A stretch of 64,000 bases of DNA from Coprinopsis marcescibilis. Its lineage: Eukaryota; Basidiomycota; Agaricomycetes; Agaricales; Psathyrellaceae. Location of the stretch: contig ML210229.1 of assembly GCA_004369085.1 (NCBI GenBank), positions 59,827-123,826 on the forward strand, written 5' to 3'. A program made the position numbers and the translations under genes. The first letter of the stretch is position 1, and each line of letters opens with the position of its first letter. Below, piece after piece: positions 12,640 through 22,994 of the stretch. A model generated the notes under the pieces. It saw only the letters and a program-made list of their open reading frames with translations. It did not search any database and had not been told where the DNA came from.

Positions 12640-14344
12640 TCAGCGCTCCGACATACTTGATAAGTAATCAGAAAGCTGTAGTTCATGATAAGCCTCCATA
12701 TTAACACCTTAGACAAGAAACCCTCACCTTCAATGCGCCGGATCTAATGGCGTCTGCGGCATTCTGAACGTCAGGGTTTGCCATCACCTTCGCAACTGCA
12801 TCCCTGGCGGCATATTCCAAGCCTGCCAGGCTTCCATCACCCAACAAGCCCTCGTTCGCTCGCTCAAGTTCCTCCTCCTCATCCCGTCCAAAGTATTGGT
12901 TAGAGGAAATGGAGGTAGCGCCTTGGAAGTTCTGCAACCGATTTTGAGCTTCGTTGACTGCGGTGGAGTCGTAGTCATTTCTGCCAAAGTACATGTCCGA
13001 GGAGATCGCCTTTTGGTTGCCGAACTTCTCCCTTGCCGTTGTGGGTGCATCATCGAGGCCTGATGCTGATCTAGCAAAACGAAATACTTCCAATTCAACG
13101 AGTCTCATGACACAGACATGCATACACACGTACCGAGTGGAAGTTGTTGCAGTAACAGCGACCGCAGCAGCAGCACCAGCCCCTGGGATAGCACCAAACC
13201 CAAGTCTTGGGAATGCAGGAGAAGCCTTGGGATCGGGGCCTTTCTTGGCAGATGGAACACTCGACGCTGACGATATGGACAATGAGGCAGTCTTTTGGGC
13301 AAGCTGTGCAGCAGCAGCAGCTTCCTTCTTCGCCTTTTCCTCAGTTTCCTCCCTTGCTCTGTCATAACCGAGTTGCTTGATCCGTTCTGCCTCTGCCAAC
13401 GCTTTCCGTTCTGCCTCTGCAAAATCGACCGCCTTTGTCTTCTGTGCACCGAGTCCAAGCTTCGACCTTTTGGCAGCCGCAGTACCAGATGCCCCGGATG
13501 ACGCCGAGTTCAATCGTGAGGCCCCTAAACCTGTGCGACCGGCGGATCGGACTGAGGATGATGAGATTGTTCTAGGAGCCGTCGGAGCTGCAGTAGACGT
13601 TGAGGCAGTGGTTGCTGGTGTCGATGCAGCGCGTCCGATGATAGGGGGTGTCGAAGTTCTCGGAGTACCAGGTGCCGAAGTCTTGGGAGTTGCGGGTTTG
13701 GACCATGACTCGAAGAAATCCTCCTCCTTCTCTTCCTCCTTTACAGTTCCTGCCGCAGCAGTTTCCATGCCTTCGACGAAGATTCCTTTGGGAAATCTAC
13801 AAGTTCGTTAAGTATGGCGAGATGAATCTTCGTGCTAGACCACGTACTTGGCGGCATCCTCGCTGACCCGGCGTTCGATCTCCTCCCTGTATAGCTCTGC
13901 AACACGGCTGGAATACTTCTTTCTGGAGTCCGAATCGCTCAAGAGAGATGACCCGCCATGTTTGTTAAAGAACTCGCCGGCAGATGCATTTCCGCCCACT
14001 TTCATTCGTCGAAGCTGGGCCAATTGCCAACTATCTAAATTGGTCGACCTGTTCATGATAAGATCCTCCTCGTTCCTATGCTCCAGGGTGGTTGAATGAC
14101 ATACCGAACAAAGCTGATATGGACGCCCATATTCCGATGGTTACTTGAACATTCAAGACAAATGTACACCCCAAACGTTACACTCGACCATGTCGGATTC
14201 TTTGCGCCGCAATCGAAACATGCCTGAGGTAGATTTGAGTAATTTTGGACTCGAATTGGCCTGTAGATGGCGTACCTTATTCGCCTTCTGTCCCTTCAGA
14301 ATCTTGAATAACTGCTCCGTCTCCTGTTTCGTCGGTTCTGCCAT
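12640..14344 (-). CDS. GLO3: ARF GTPase-activating protein, Glo3/ArfGAP2-3 type
   Basis: COPI-associated ArfGAP that stimulates GTP hydrolysis on ARF1 at the Golgi. Six exons: 14344-14276, 14223-14105, 14048-13848, 13796-13134, 13070-12728 and 12675-12640, giving 476 residues. The ArfGAP zinc finger is CFDC...YICLEC (C-x2-C-x16-C-x2-C), followed by [22 protein letters not shown] with the arginine finger. Then come the Ala/Ser/Pro-rich linker, an Ala-rich charged coiled segment (about 13300-13450) and a C-terminal Glo3 motif with two repeats: ISSDMYFGR and [14 protein letters not shown]. The last short exon gives [11 protein letters not shown]. The fourth intron (13133-13071) is 63 nt and has no in-frame stop, so a retained-intron isoform would stay in frame. 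Identity is secure. Confidence 0.95.
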
Positions 14345-14721
14345 TTCGTGCTTTACCTATAGTGTCGTCGTGTGTCGTGGCCATCAGCAACGGCGAGGTG
14401 CCACGATTGAGGATTCATCATTTCAAGCGGAGATAAAAGAATGTGCCACGCCTCACTGGAATGACTGCAAGCCGGCCGTCGGAAGTTGAACATAATAGAT
14501 GAAGTCTAGTGTTCATTGAAGTCCCTCAGTCACCTGTTCAGTCCCACCAAAGACTGCTGCAAAAATAACATAAAGAGTCAATATAAAATACAGGTGGCTT
14601 ATGTACAGTAAAGTAGAACATTTCATGGTCTCGAAGGTAAAGTTCGTCAATGTCTCCAAATCCTGTAAAATCAACATGCGGATCGTAACATCGCTTGCTA
14701 TATAAGGGACTCGTACTCGAT
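14345..14721. other. short intergenic gap
   Basis: Promoter side of the ArfGAP gene and 3' flank of the VOC gene. No gene or repeat seen. Confidence 0.6.
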
Positions 14722-15201
14722 TTACTCTCCAACGTCCATCATAAAGACTCTGCCCATGGTGCTGGTCGTCCTCTGAATTATGTTAACTTTGTTACCCATT
14801 GGATCAAAGACTGTGACCGCTTTGTATCTCTTCTCTTCCCTAGGTTCCTCCTGGCCCTTGCCAGCGAATTTGACGCCGAACGTTTTCAACCTCGGGTAAA
14901 CAGTATCCCAGTCATCGGTCTCGACCTGCAAAAACACGCCGTCTCCTGCTTGGTTCCCGACTGCTGCTTTGTCTCTCTCCGTGCTGGCTTCCCTGAACCG
15001 CAACGACCCAATGGGTGTAAACTCGACGAGGTTGGGTGGTGTCGCAACGACGAGCCTTTCGCCGTTAACCTCTTCATCGCATTTGAGGTTGAATTCCAAG
15101 ACACCAACGTAAAATGACATGGCCTGGGGGATGCTATTGCACATCACCGTCACCAGCGACAGGGTATCGGAGCGAATTAGAGGTCCTACGTCGGCACCCA
15201 T
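14722..15201 (-). CDS. VOC (glyoxalase/bleomycin-resistance fold) protein
   Basis: Single-exon, 159-residue protein of the vicinal-oxygen-chelate superfamily, usually metal-dependent lyases or dioxygenases. The opening VMCNSIPQAMSFYVGVLEF is the typical beta-alpha start (D/N-x-x-x-A-x-x-F-Y). Later blocks include GERLVVATPPNLVEFTPIG, FLQVETDDWDTVYPRLKTFGVKF and the closing VTVFDPMGNKVNIIQR (F-x-D-P-x-G-N), which normally brings the terminal metal ligand. A single VOC unit this long would need to dimerise to make an active site. Start ATG at 15201. Substrate unknown. Confidence 0.85.
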   Translation of the reverse strand: MGADVGPLIRSDTLSLVTVMCNSIPQAMSFYVGVLEFNLKCDEEVNGERLVVATPPNLVEFTPIGSLRFREASTERDKAAVGNQAGDGVFLQVETDDWDTVYPRLKTFGVKFAGKGQEEPREEKRYKAVTVFDPMGNKVNIIQRTTSTMGRVFMMDVGE

Positions 15202-16047
15202 GATGCAAAATGGTTTTAAGATAAAAAGTTGAGGAGATGGTTAAGGGTGCTGTCTTGCTGGAGAAACTCGTGCGGAGACCTGGGTTATAGAGCACTTGTA
15301 CCTTTAAGCCAAAATTGAGGAAATCCTGACATCACGACTACAGTGCCTGCACCCATTCTAGATGAAATGATATCACGACTTGCTCCTCGCCCCACCTGAC
15401 AACGGTCCTCCACCTCCCTCCAAGTATACGTCAGCCCTTCCGACTTGCTGCAATCCTTAACGGTGGCTACGTCTCCACTTGCCAAAAGCTCGTCGTGACG
15501 CAATCTCAGAGGGCGCTTGCACAGTGGCAGTTGGATACGCTTTTGGTATCAGCTCCCAATTGGGATCATAAACTAGTAGGAGACCCTAAGGCACAGTGTG
15601 TCGCTATATCGGCTCATTGCATGCTTATTGGTGGGCCATTCATCCTTCAACTTTCAAGTGTTACATTGATTCAAGTCATGATTTCTGTATCGCTCTCTTT
15701 CTCTCGTCTCAAGCTGAGGAGTTCATACACTGGATTTATATAGATCATCAAAACGCGGGCAGCTTTATTGTTTACAACTTTATGAATAGGAAATTTGCTA
15801 CAAAGGTCACTAGAGACTAGTCCAAGCAAGGCCATCCGTGTTCATCTTCAAGTCCATTAGTCGTAATTACTCGTAAGTGATACTGCAGAAGTAGAACCCG
15901 TTAATATCTCCCCGACCAGAAAGCCAACACTTACAGAGAAACGTCTTCAAAAGAGGAGTTTGCTTTCGCACGGCGCTGTCTTAATTACTAGTCACTGCCT
16001 CAGGATCTATTTGATTTCGAAATAGCGAAAAATAGGACAAAAAACAC
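15202..16047. other. intergenic region, no gene seen
   Basis: About 850 bp between two minus-strand genes. Small ORFs (for example 15495-15743) look non-coding. No clear repeats. Confidence 0.55.
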
Positions 16048-16512
16048 TCACAGGAGAGACAAAGTCACATCACCATGAACACGAGCCTTGATTTGGACAT
16101 CAACGTCGAGGTTAAGGTCCAACCGAAGCTTGAGGGTGTCCTTTCCTCCACGACCACCTTGACTCTGATTACCAGTTACCGAACCGAGCGTATTGCCCAA
16201 GAGGTCGGTAGCTTGACCTGCTGCGTTTCCGACCATCTGGTTACCGCCAAGAGGCTGGAGAGCGCCCCCTTGCTGCTGCTGGGGTTGTTGGAACTGTTGC
16301 ATCTGTTGTGGCTGCTGGGGCTGTTGGTACTGCTGGTACTGAGGTTGTTGCTGTTGCTGGTACTGCTGAGGCTGTTGCTGGCGCTGCCGTCTACCGCCTT
16401 GGACTTCTCGGGCAGCTTGAGGGGCTGGAGGGGATTGAGGTCCGCGTTCGTTATCTTCCCATTGTCCCATGGGCATAGGAGATGCAGATCGAGAACGTGT
16501 TTCGTCGGCCAT
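16048..16512 (-). CDS. Gln-rich fungal conserved protein with LDLNLDVDV...HGDVTLSLL C-terminus
   Basis: A 154-residue ORF. The N-terminus is Ser/Pro-rich (MADETRSRSASPMPMGQWED). It is followed by a Gln/Tyr/Pro-rich tract (bases about 16270-16390), then LQPLGGNQMVGNAAGQATDLLG and the C-terminal block TLKLRLDLNLDVDVQIKARV ending HGDVTLSLL. That alternating C-terminal block recurs in many fungal hypothetical proteins, from memory of such annotations, and has no assigned function known to me. The Gln/Tyr tract is prion-like in composition. The final codons overlap a possible donor (CT|GTGAGTG) with an acceptor near 16008, so the C-terminus might instead end in LLS. It is divergently placed from the gene starting at 17033. 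Confidence 0.75.
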   Translation of the reverse strand: MADETRSRSASPMPMGQWEDNERGPQSPPAPQAAREVQGGRRQRQQQPQQYQQQQQPQYQQYQQPQQPQQMQQFQQPQQQQGGALQPLGGNQMVGNAAGQATDLLGNTLGSVTGNQSQGGRGGKDTLKLRLDLNLDVDVQIKARVHGDVTLSLL

Positions 16513-17032
16513 AGTTCGAGACGATTTGAGGTGAGGAGGAGTAGCGCCTATTGCGGTCTAAGAACTTTGGTAGGTATATGTGATGCGGAAGTTTCTTTGA
16601 AGGAACCAGAAGAACCCCGGTTCGTGCCTTTTATTTGTTGGAATATCGCTTGAAATGTACCTGTTCGGAGTTGGAGTCTCCACAATGCGTCGAGGGCTCC
16701 ATCGACGTATCTCTATGCAGATTGTGGATTCTCGTCTATCAGGCCTTAGTCCATGCACCATTGTCCTCCTGTAAAGGAAGGAGGAGACACGACGAGGCGT
16801 CATATCAGCTACAGACACATATGACGACGATGATGTATCTAAAAGGCCACGAGGCCTCTTCCAGTCATATATTTTCATCACACACGGAGACAAGAGTTGT
16901 TATGGCAGTCGGCACTGCCATCTATGTGACGTCTTGACGTCATAGACAGAATCCCTGATTATTATCATTTATTATCATTCAGAATTAGTGAAGAAGGCAA
17001 GTAAAATCGAACGTTGGCGACCTCCAACAAGC
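16513..17032. promoter_or_regulatory. bidirectional promoter interval
   Basis: 520 bp separating two divergently transcribed genes. An imperfect TGACGTC palindrome (CRE-like, TGACGTCTTGACGTCA) lies at about 16926-16941. No gene is seen here. The regulatory reading is inference from position and motif only. Confidence 0.4.
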
Positions 17033-17770
17033 ATGGATATCATTGGGATACTCGGTGTAGCCTGTGGCTCAGTGGCCATCCCTCTCGCAGCGACCGCGAC
17101 CGCCACATCCGTAGTCGGAATATCTCAAGGCGTTAGCGCGCAGCAACGAGCCGCAGCAGGGGACGATTCAGGAGAAGCAGATAAAGAGGACCCACGTCTC
17201 TCCAAATTTAACTTACTCGTCCAGTCCGAAGACCAATCATCCTCTGCACGACACTTGCTCCAGAACAAATGCATCGTTCTGCGACAAGGAAAGGTTAGTG
17301 ATGGGCATAATCTTTCCGACGCGACTTGCACTGACGACCTGAACGACATTACACAGCTGTACCTTGACGGTGCAGATCCCAACTATCGAATATTCAGCGA
17401 CGGGCACCCGTTCTCAGGCTTCTATCTTGACTACCCAGCGGGTAAGAAGCCCATGGGTCTCGTCAGCACCATCTCCCGCGAGCCACCTGAGCTCAACTGG
17501 ATCTACGCGGATAGAAGCGACGGCTGTGTCAAGTACGGCAACAAGAGTGCAAGCATCAATCACATCCACGGCGCCTGGGATTGGACTCCTGACAAAACAA
17601 GGCTAACTCTGGAAGAATGGGAAGGTTTCGTTGCAGTAGAAGAGTCACCAGGCGTTTTCTTCCTCGCATACGACCAAAACGACGATCACTTGGCGAGTCT
17701 GGGTGAGAAGCGTCGAGTCGTGGAGTGCTGCTTGCAGAGAGTATTAGAACCACCAAAGACAGAGAAATAG
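17033..17770 (+). CDS. conserved fungal protein of unknown function (WEGFVAVEE family)
   Basis: Two exons, 17033-17293 and 17357-17770, give 224 residues. The intron (63 nt, GTTAGT..CAG, with a CTGAC branch-like site) has no in-frame stop, so the unspliced frame also reads through. Removing it joins IVLRQGK to LYLDGADPNYRIF, which I think matches the family better. The N-terminus MDIIGILGVACGSVAIPLAA is hydrophobic, either a signal or an anchor. Later blocks include HPFSGFYLDYP, LVSTISREPPELNWIYADR, VKYGNKSASINHIHGAWDW and LTLEEWEGFVAVEE. The last is a hallmark I recall from many ascomycete and basidiomycete hypothetical proteins. Role unknown. The first ATG is 17033; the in-frame codon at 16988 is GTG. 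Confidence 0.8.
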   Translation: MDIIGILGVACGSVAIPLAATATATSVVGISQGVSAQQRAAAGDDSGEADKEDPRLSKFNLLVQSEDQSSSARHLLQNKCIVLRQGKVSDGHNLSDATCTDDLNDITQLYLDGADPNYRIFSDGHPFSGFYLDYPAGKKPMGLVSTISREPPELNWIYADRSDGCVKYGNKSASINHIHGAWDWTPDKTRLTLEEWEGFVAVEESPGVFFLAYDQNDDHLASLGEKRRVVECCLQRVLEPPKTEK

Positions 17771-17887
17771 TTCACTTTGAATTGGATTATTTATTTTGTA
17801 CCGATGATATCTTTGGAAAAGCGAGCCGACCGTCTTGTTTAAATCTTTATCACACGATTCCAGAGCTGTTGAACGCAGTAGGCGACC

Positions 17888-20078
17888 TCAAGTGGATGCA
17901 AGTGCCACGTTCGAGATTGCGACTTGAAGGAACATTTGAAGAGAGGCTTCGCCATAATCAAGGTTCTTGTACTGTACATTGAAACTCATTTAGTCTTTGT
18001 TTCTCAGCAGCACCAGACAGTACATCGTACCTTGTAGGCCGGAACTTCGTGACCAGCACCATATATTCGGAGGTACGACATAGGTCCAGCATTCTTGAAG
18101 AGACCGGCTTCCTGTCCTCTAACATTGTACGTACTGAACGACTGTTGCTTCCAAATAGATGTGAAGTTTGTGTTCATAGCATTCAACTGTTGGCGCTATC
18201 GATGAGTGATACAGAGTGTTTAGAAAACGGCGAAGACCAACCATGTTCTCGATACCCTGGTAGTTGACGATGTAATCCTAATAGAAAGACGTTAATTCTC
18301 AGTTGTACGGGCTTGAAAGAAACTAACGGCATCTCCGGCGTAAATTAAAGTTCGGATCTGTTGGTCACTGGTCAGAAATCAATGTGAAAGGGACCAGCAA
18401 ACATTCGGCGTACCCCAGCATTGACAATTTTCTCTAGATCAAGCCTCGAATTTCGCATCCAGTCACCTATCTTACTGTCAGAGGTACTCAGGCGCTGAAA
18501 AAGGTCCTATACCTGTAGAAGCAAAATTACTATAGACCGCTCTGTTGGTGATCTGGAATGTTCCTTCAGCGCCGATCCTAGCCCTGATAGAGTTGATGTA
18601 GTTGGTGAAATCCGGAGGGTAAGGGTCATTGCTGAGCATCGGAACGAAATACACCTGGATGCTCATCAGTCTAATCGGAACCATGTGAGTATAGGGGGAC
18701 CTACGTTATAAGGTCCGGCTAGGGGTGTCAAGACATTTCCATTACAGAAGGACTGGGCTGCGGAGCAGACAGAGTTGGAGCCGCCGTTATAGCAAGACGT
18801 AATCTAAGCTCAAGGTGTCGGTGTCGCTCATGACAGGGTGAAGAGACGGTATACCTGTGTACGGCAGCCTGAAGCAGATGTCCAAGCAGTGGTGCCTCTT
18901 TGAATGGTGGAGTTGTTGACCAGGGGGTGATATGGGTTATTGGCGGCGTAGGTAAGGTACCCAGGGTATTGAGAGAGTGGATCCTAAGGTAATACGACAT
19001 ATTAGAAACATACATTGTCAAACAGCGTGCCTTACTGTCAATCCATTCCCAATACCAATACTCTTCAGATTTATTGGTATCCCAACGGTCCTGTTTGCAA
19101 CGATTGCAGCGTTCTGATCAAGAATGTGCCTATCCACATATGAAGAGACACGTTGAATTAGAGGTATTAGGTGCACTCACGAGGCAAATGATGGAACGTA
19201 GTGTCCGCCATATCTTTAAAAAAGCGAGATAGAAATCAGAAGTTGAGGCGAGGAAGACTGCAGATCTTACGATTCGCCCCACAGGTGCAAAGGGCGGTTC
19301 CGGAATTTCGAGAAACGAGAGTCGGTGAACCAGATTTGCAAAAACTTCCAGATATCAACCGCAGCTTGCTGTGATGTCCCGACCCTCAAGTCCCCACGGG
19401 AGAACCCAACGCCAACCGGCTGGTCGATGTACAGAACATTTGAATCATTGTTCCATGAGTATCGATTGAACCACAAGGATCGAGTGTCGTTAGAGATCCG
19501 GCATGGACCATGTGCGCGGAACAGGCCGACCATGCTTGAGCTTCCCGGCTGATCAGAGGAGATTACAATCCATTAAGTACGGCGCTTCCGGAGCGAAGGA
19601 AGAACCCCACCCCTCCGTTGAACCACAGTGTTAGGGGTGCCGTATCAGAGTTCTTGCGGGATTCGAAGAACCAGAACCTAAACGATGCATGTGCACATGT
19701 GAGCCGCTTCAGAACTATCTGGGGAGCCGGCTTCTCGTGGTAAAGCTTACCATATGCTCTGGTTTGTGGCAATGTCGCCATATCCAGATGCTTGGTAGAC
19801 ATTTGGAGTTGTTTCTACGAGTAGAGAGGTGAAGACACGTTCGGATTATGAAGGCGGTTGGACAAAGCCCCTAATGACTTACCACAGACACCAGAGTTCT
19901 CGACAACGCGAAGCTCTCCGGGTGCAAAGACCGTCGATGTATCAGGCTCTGGTATTCCAGAAACCTGGGGAACATCCTTTGGGACATCACCAAATACGCC
20001 GTCGACGATAGGCACTTCACCGCCCAGCGTTGCGGTAAACAGAAAGTGTGAAAGCAGAAAAAACCCCACAAAAAACAT
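17888..20078 (-). CDS. secreted serine carboxypeptidase (S10)
   Basis: Peptidase family S10, removing C-terminal residues at acidic pH in the vacuole or outside the cell. Fourteen exons: 20078-19883, 19814-19751, 19677-19611, 19548-19271, 19213-19181, 19129-19036, 18983-18855, 18803-18705, 18654-18513, 18466-18414, 18357-18328, 18277-18242, 18195-18031 and 17971-17888; 489 residues. A signal peptide (MFFVGFFLLSHFLFTATLG) starts it. Family blocks: LTLWFNGGPGSSSMVGLFRA (oxyanion), NVLYIDQPVGVGFS, catalytic Ser in GESYGGHYVPSF, catalytic Asp in YAGDADYIVNY and catalytic His in GAGHEVPAYK. The Asp block appears only after joining the 30-nt and 36-nt exons. Exon 13 could start at 18195 or at a nearby CAG. 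All triad residues are present, so the enzyme should be active. Confidence 0.95.
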
Positions 20079-20940
20079 TGTGCGCAGTAGTCGTGAAGAA
20101 GATCCTAGGCGATACTAGGACTTTATACTTGATGACATGTTTCCTAGGTGAGTCAAGAAGCAACACGGCAACATGGTTCATGAGCGAGAAGCGCGATTCA
20201 GCAGCTGGACTATCAGAAAACCATTTTCGGAACCCCTGATATGTCTTCCCACTGGCATGCTTTCGATAAACCGGTGTTTTCAACAAGAACCCCAACCAAA
20301 TATCTCTCCCACGAGGACTGCCACTCACTTTGGCAAAATATAATTATCTGGCTGTTGCCTAGTGTTGCCTGTCGTCAGGATCTAGTAAACCTGCGAGGGG
20401 TCCCTCGGCGATGTTTATTTCCGTTTAAGCGGAACCTCGCTCGCAGCTATGCTATATCCCTTCATATCTATAACGATACTGCCTAGCTCTGTTTGTACTT
20501 GATTGTTTTAATTTTTTTTCGTTTGGACCACTTTCTTCATTCCTTTGATACTGCTTCTGAGACTTCTCGCACTGGCCCTGGTCCACTGCAGGGACAGTGT
20601 GCGAGTCAAGGCTTATTACACCCCTCTTCCCGTCACACCGCTTTATTTGGAGCCTGCTGTCATCGCAGTTTAGCGTTCTCACCTTTACCTTTTCCCACAG
20701 TTTCTTCTTCCAACGTTTACTTTCTAGCAAGTTACAATGGTATCGTACACGCGGAAATTTCCGAAGTCTGTTGTTAGCAACGAAATATATATCCTCAATT
20801 CCTGGATGCCGTAGCGAAGCAAGGCGGTTCTTGTTCCGACTGAACGATATTAACGGTAAAATGTAAGGCTCAAAACGGACAGGAAGCTAGGAACTCGGCT
20901 ACCTTTACTTGCTGTAGATCTCATCCTCAAAGGTAGACTG

Positions 20941-20994
20941 GATGACATTCCGTATCGATTTAGAAACCATAATTATTTTCTAAACCTAGATTGC
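20941..20994 (+). repeat. left terminal inverted repeat
   Basis: 54-base arm beginning GATGACATTCCG; pairs with 21813-21866 on the opposite strand with about five mismatches. Confidence 0.75.
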
Positions 20995-21474
20995 CGGGAT
21001 GCCGCCTCTGATTTCGTCCATATGCGGCAGCGGCGGAGTCCCCCATCAGCCATCTGTCAAACCAACCCTCATCCTAGATTTTAATCTGGGTGAGGCCTCC
21101 CGACCCCCCCTCCAGACTCAAACCAGTGTTCTAAACCAAATTCCGTCCCGATGGGGAAACTGCCGTCTCAGCCGTTTCCCCTCAAAGTTATGTCTACCCA
21201 AACTTCGGAGTTAAACTCGCGTCTTGCTCGTGTCTAATACTGCAAAAATGTTAAGGGATGACTCTGCGGCACCTTCGTATGCGTTGTAGGAGCCGTCCTT
21301 TGAATCCGTATCCTGCGTATACCCCACAAAGTGTGCAAAGTGTGTTAGAATCCAGGTAGTATAGTACCTGTAGTAGATACAATGAGTCTCAGTCACAGTA
21401 TTGTTGGACTGAGATGTCTAAAGGCATCTAGTCTAGTTTAAATAGGTGAATGTAATAAAGGAACCATAAATGGT

Positions 21475-21498
21475 GAACTGTGTCCTAGGACACAGTTC
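21475..21498. repeat. perfect 24-bp palindrome
   Basis: Two 12-base arms, GAACTGTGTCCT and AGGACACAGTTC, meet with no spacer. It lies inside the inverted-repeat element, slightly right of its centre. It could be a cruciform-forming core or a binding site; function unknown. Confidence 0.85.
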
Positions 21499-21812
21499 TT
21501 TGTTGTAGACGACGGATCCTGCGGTGTTATACCACAGATCCCAACAAAGTGTAGCTTGTCGGCCTTACACAGAGGTCTATGGACAACTTGAAGTGTCGCG
21601 CGTCAAGGTCCTTCTCTCCCAAGCTATAGATGTCAGAATCGTATTTTGGTGGGTTTATAGCACCGCAGGATGGCCTCATTATGGGGGGGATGAAAGGTAC
21701 AAAGGGGAGGGGGCATCGGCAATGATTTAATGTATTTAGAAAACCCATATCCTAGATTGGGATACGGATGTAGGATTTGGGGCAAGGGTTAATATTCGAG
21801 CTCTGTTTGATG

Positions 21813-21866
21813 GCTATCTAGGTTTAGAGAATAATTATGGATTCTAAATCGATACGGGATGTCACC
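21813..21866 (-). repeat. right terminal inverted repeat
   Basis: Reverse-complement partner of 20941-20994; reads GGTGACATCCCG when taken from the minus strand. Confidence 0.75.
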
Positions 21867-22118
21867 CACTATACATTCTATCATATTTCCCTGATTCAAC
21901 TTCGATCTGACAGTACGAATAGGCGTCCGAGTCCGAGTCTATATGACAGTTGACGAGTCCGTGACTGAGTTCGCAAACAAATATTGTTTCACATTAATAT
22001 TTGTTGATGCTTGTCAGTGGCTTTCTAAAGAAATAAGCGCAAATCTAGTCCATCCGGTCGATGAGCAGGGAGACTAGCAACCTTTTCTCTCATTTCAATC
22101 AATCTAGTCCTTAACAAT

Positions 22119-22994
22119 ATGCCCCATAAAAAGGCCAAAAGAACCGTACGAGCCCAGGAACAAAAAGACAAGTATGTTTTAAACTTTATTTGAGCTAAAT
22201 GTCAGTCTAATTCGCCGAAGGGGTAGCAATTGGGCTCCGGGAAACTATTCCGTCGCAAACGAGCCAATCCCGAAATCTGCTTCGCGTATTCTGGATGCAC
22301 AGAAGATTAGGGAGGCATATAAGATCAAAAAGCGAAAGTTGGAGGAGGAGCAAGGGCAGGGCCGGAATTCGAAAAGAACGAAGACGGACGCAATAAAAAT
22401 CTTGCCGGGTGAATCAATGGAGCATTTCAGCAGGTAGGTCTCTATTCTATAAAGTGTCCTTCGTTATTCTGACCAAAACATCAGGTTCGTATATTCCATT
22501 GTTGATATCCTCACCTGTCCTAATGTTCCATAAGACGAGTCGAGGATGATCTGCGGCCGTTGGTAAAAACGGCCATGGAAACTGGACGCGCAGTCGCACG
22601 GAAGGTCGTCAAGGAAGAAATCCAGGCCAAAAAGGAGAAAAAGTCAAAGCCAAAGGACAAAGCCAAAGACCCAGCTGAAGAACCTGAAGAGGTTTCCAAG
22701 TCGAAACCAAAACCAGAAACAGTTAAATTCGACGTCAACAACCGTGATCGCCCCACCAAGGACTTTGTCGGCCTGTCGTCTTCGACTCCAAGACGTCTGA
22801 ACGACGTTGCACAGGCTCCCCCGGAATTCAAAAAGGCACCCACAAGGCAAAGCAAGGTCACAGGCCCCGACAAATCGCAAAGCGTCGTCTCCATGGCCCA
22901 GAAGGTCATGCTAGACCAAGAACGGCTGAAAGCCATTGCGCGATACCGCGAACTCAAGGCGATGCGTAAGCACATAGGTGACGAGCACAAGTAA
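22119..22994 (+). CDS. CCDC137-like basic, coiled-coil (probably nucleolar) protein
   Basis: Three exons, 22119-22171, 22227-22433 and 22535-22994, give 239 residues very rich in Lys, Arg, Glu and Pro. It starts MPHKKAKRTVRAQEQKD. A helix with IPKSASRILDAQKIREAYKI follows, then LPGESMEHFSRRVEDDLRP, a Lys/Glu/Pro linker, LNDVAQAPPEFKK and a C-terminal helix AQKVMLDQERLKAIARYREL. The order (GES-x-x-x-F..R; D-x-x-QAPPE; R/K-x-x-x-x-E-R-x-x-A-x-x-YR-x-LK) resembles animal CCDC137, a nucleolar/chromosome-associated protein. That link is my recollection and inference. The second intron contains an internal CAG|GTTCGT near 22483 that could act as an intermediate splice site. Confidence 0.7.

Larger units (their letters stand above)
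20941..21866. mobile_element. non-coding terminal-inverted-repeat element (MITE-like)
   Basis: The sequence at 20941-20994 reappears as its reverse complement at 21813-21866. By eye 49 of 54 bases match, including the shared cores CGTATCGATTTAGAA and CCATAATTATT. The enclosed span of about 926 bp has no transposase-like ORF. It also contains a perfect 24-bp palindrome (21475-21498) and an imperfect hairpin at about 21067-21095. Weak similarity continues a few bases outside both arms, so the exact ends and target-site duplication are not resolved. Best read as a non-autonomous DNA transposon or a decayed relic of one. Confidence 0.7.
20079..22118. other. 2-kb gene-free region containing an inverted-repeat element
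   Basis: Lies between two genes that are transcribed away from each other. It holds the element described at 20941-21866 and a perfect palindrome near 21475-21498. No protein-coding gene seen. The last 100 bp before 22119 should be the promoter of the next gene. Confidence 0.6.
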
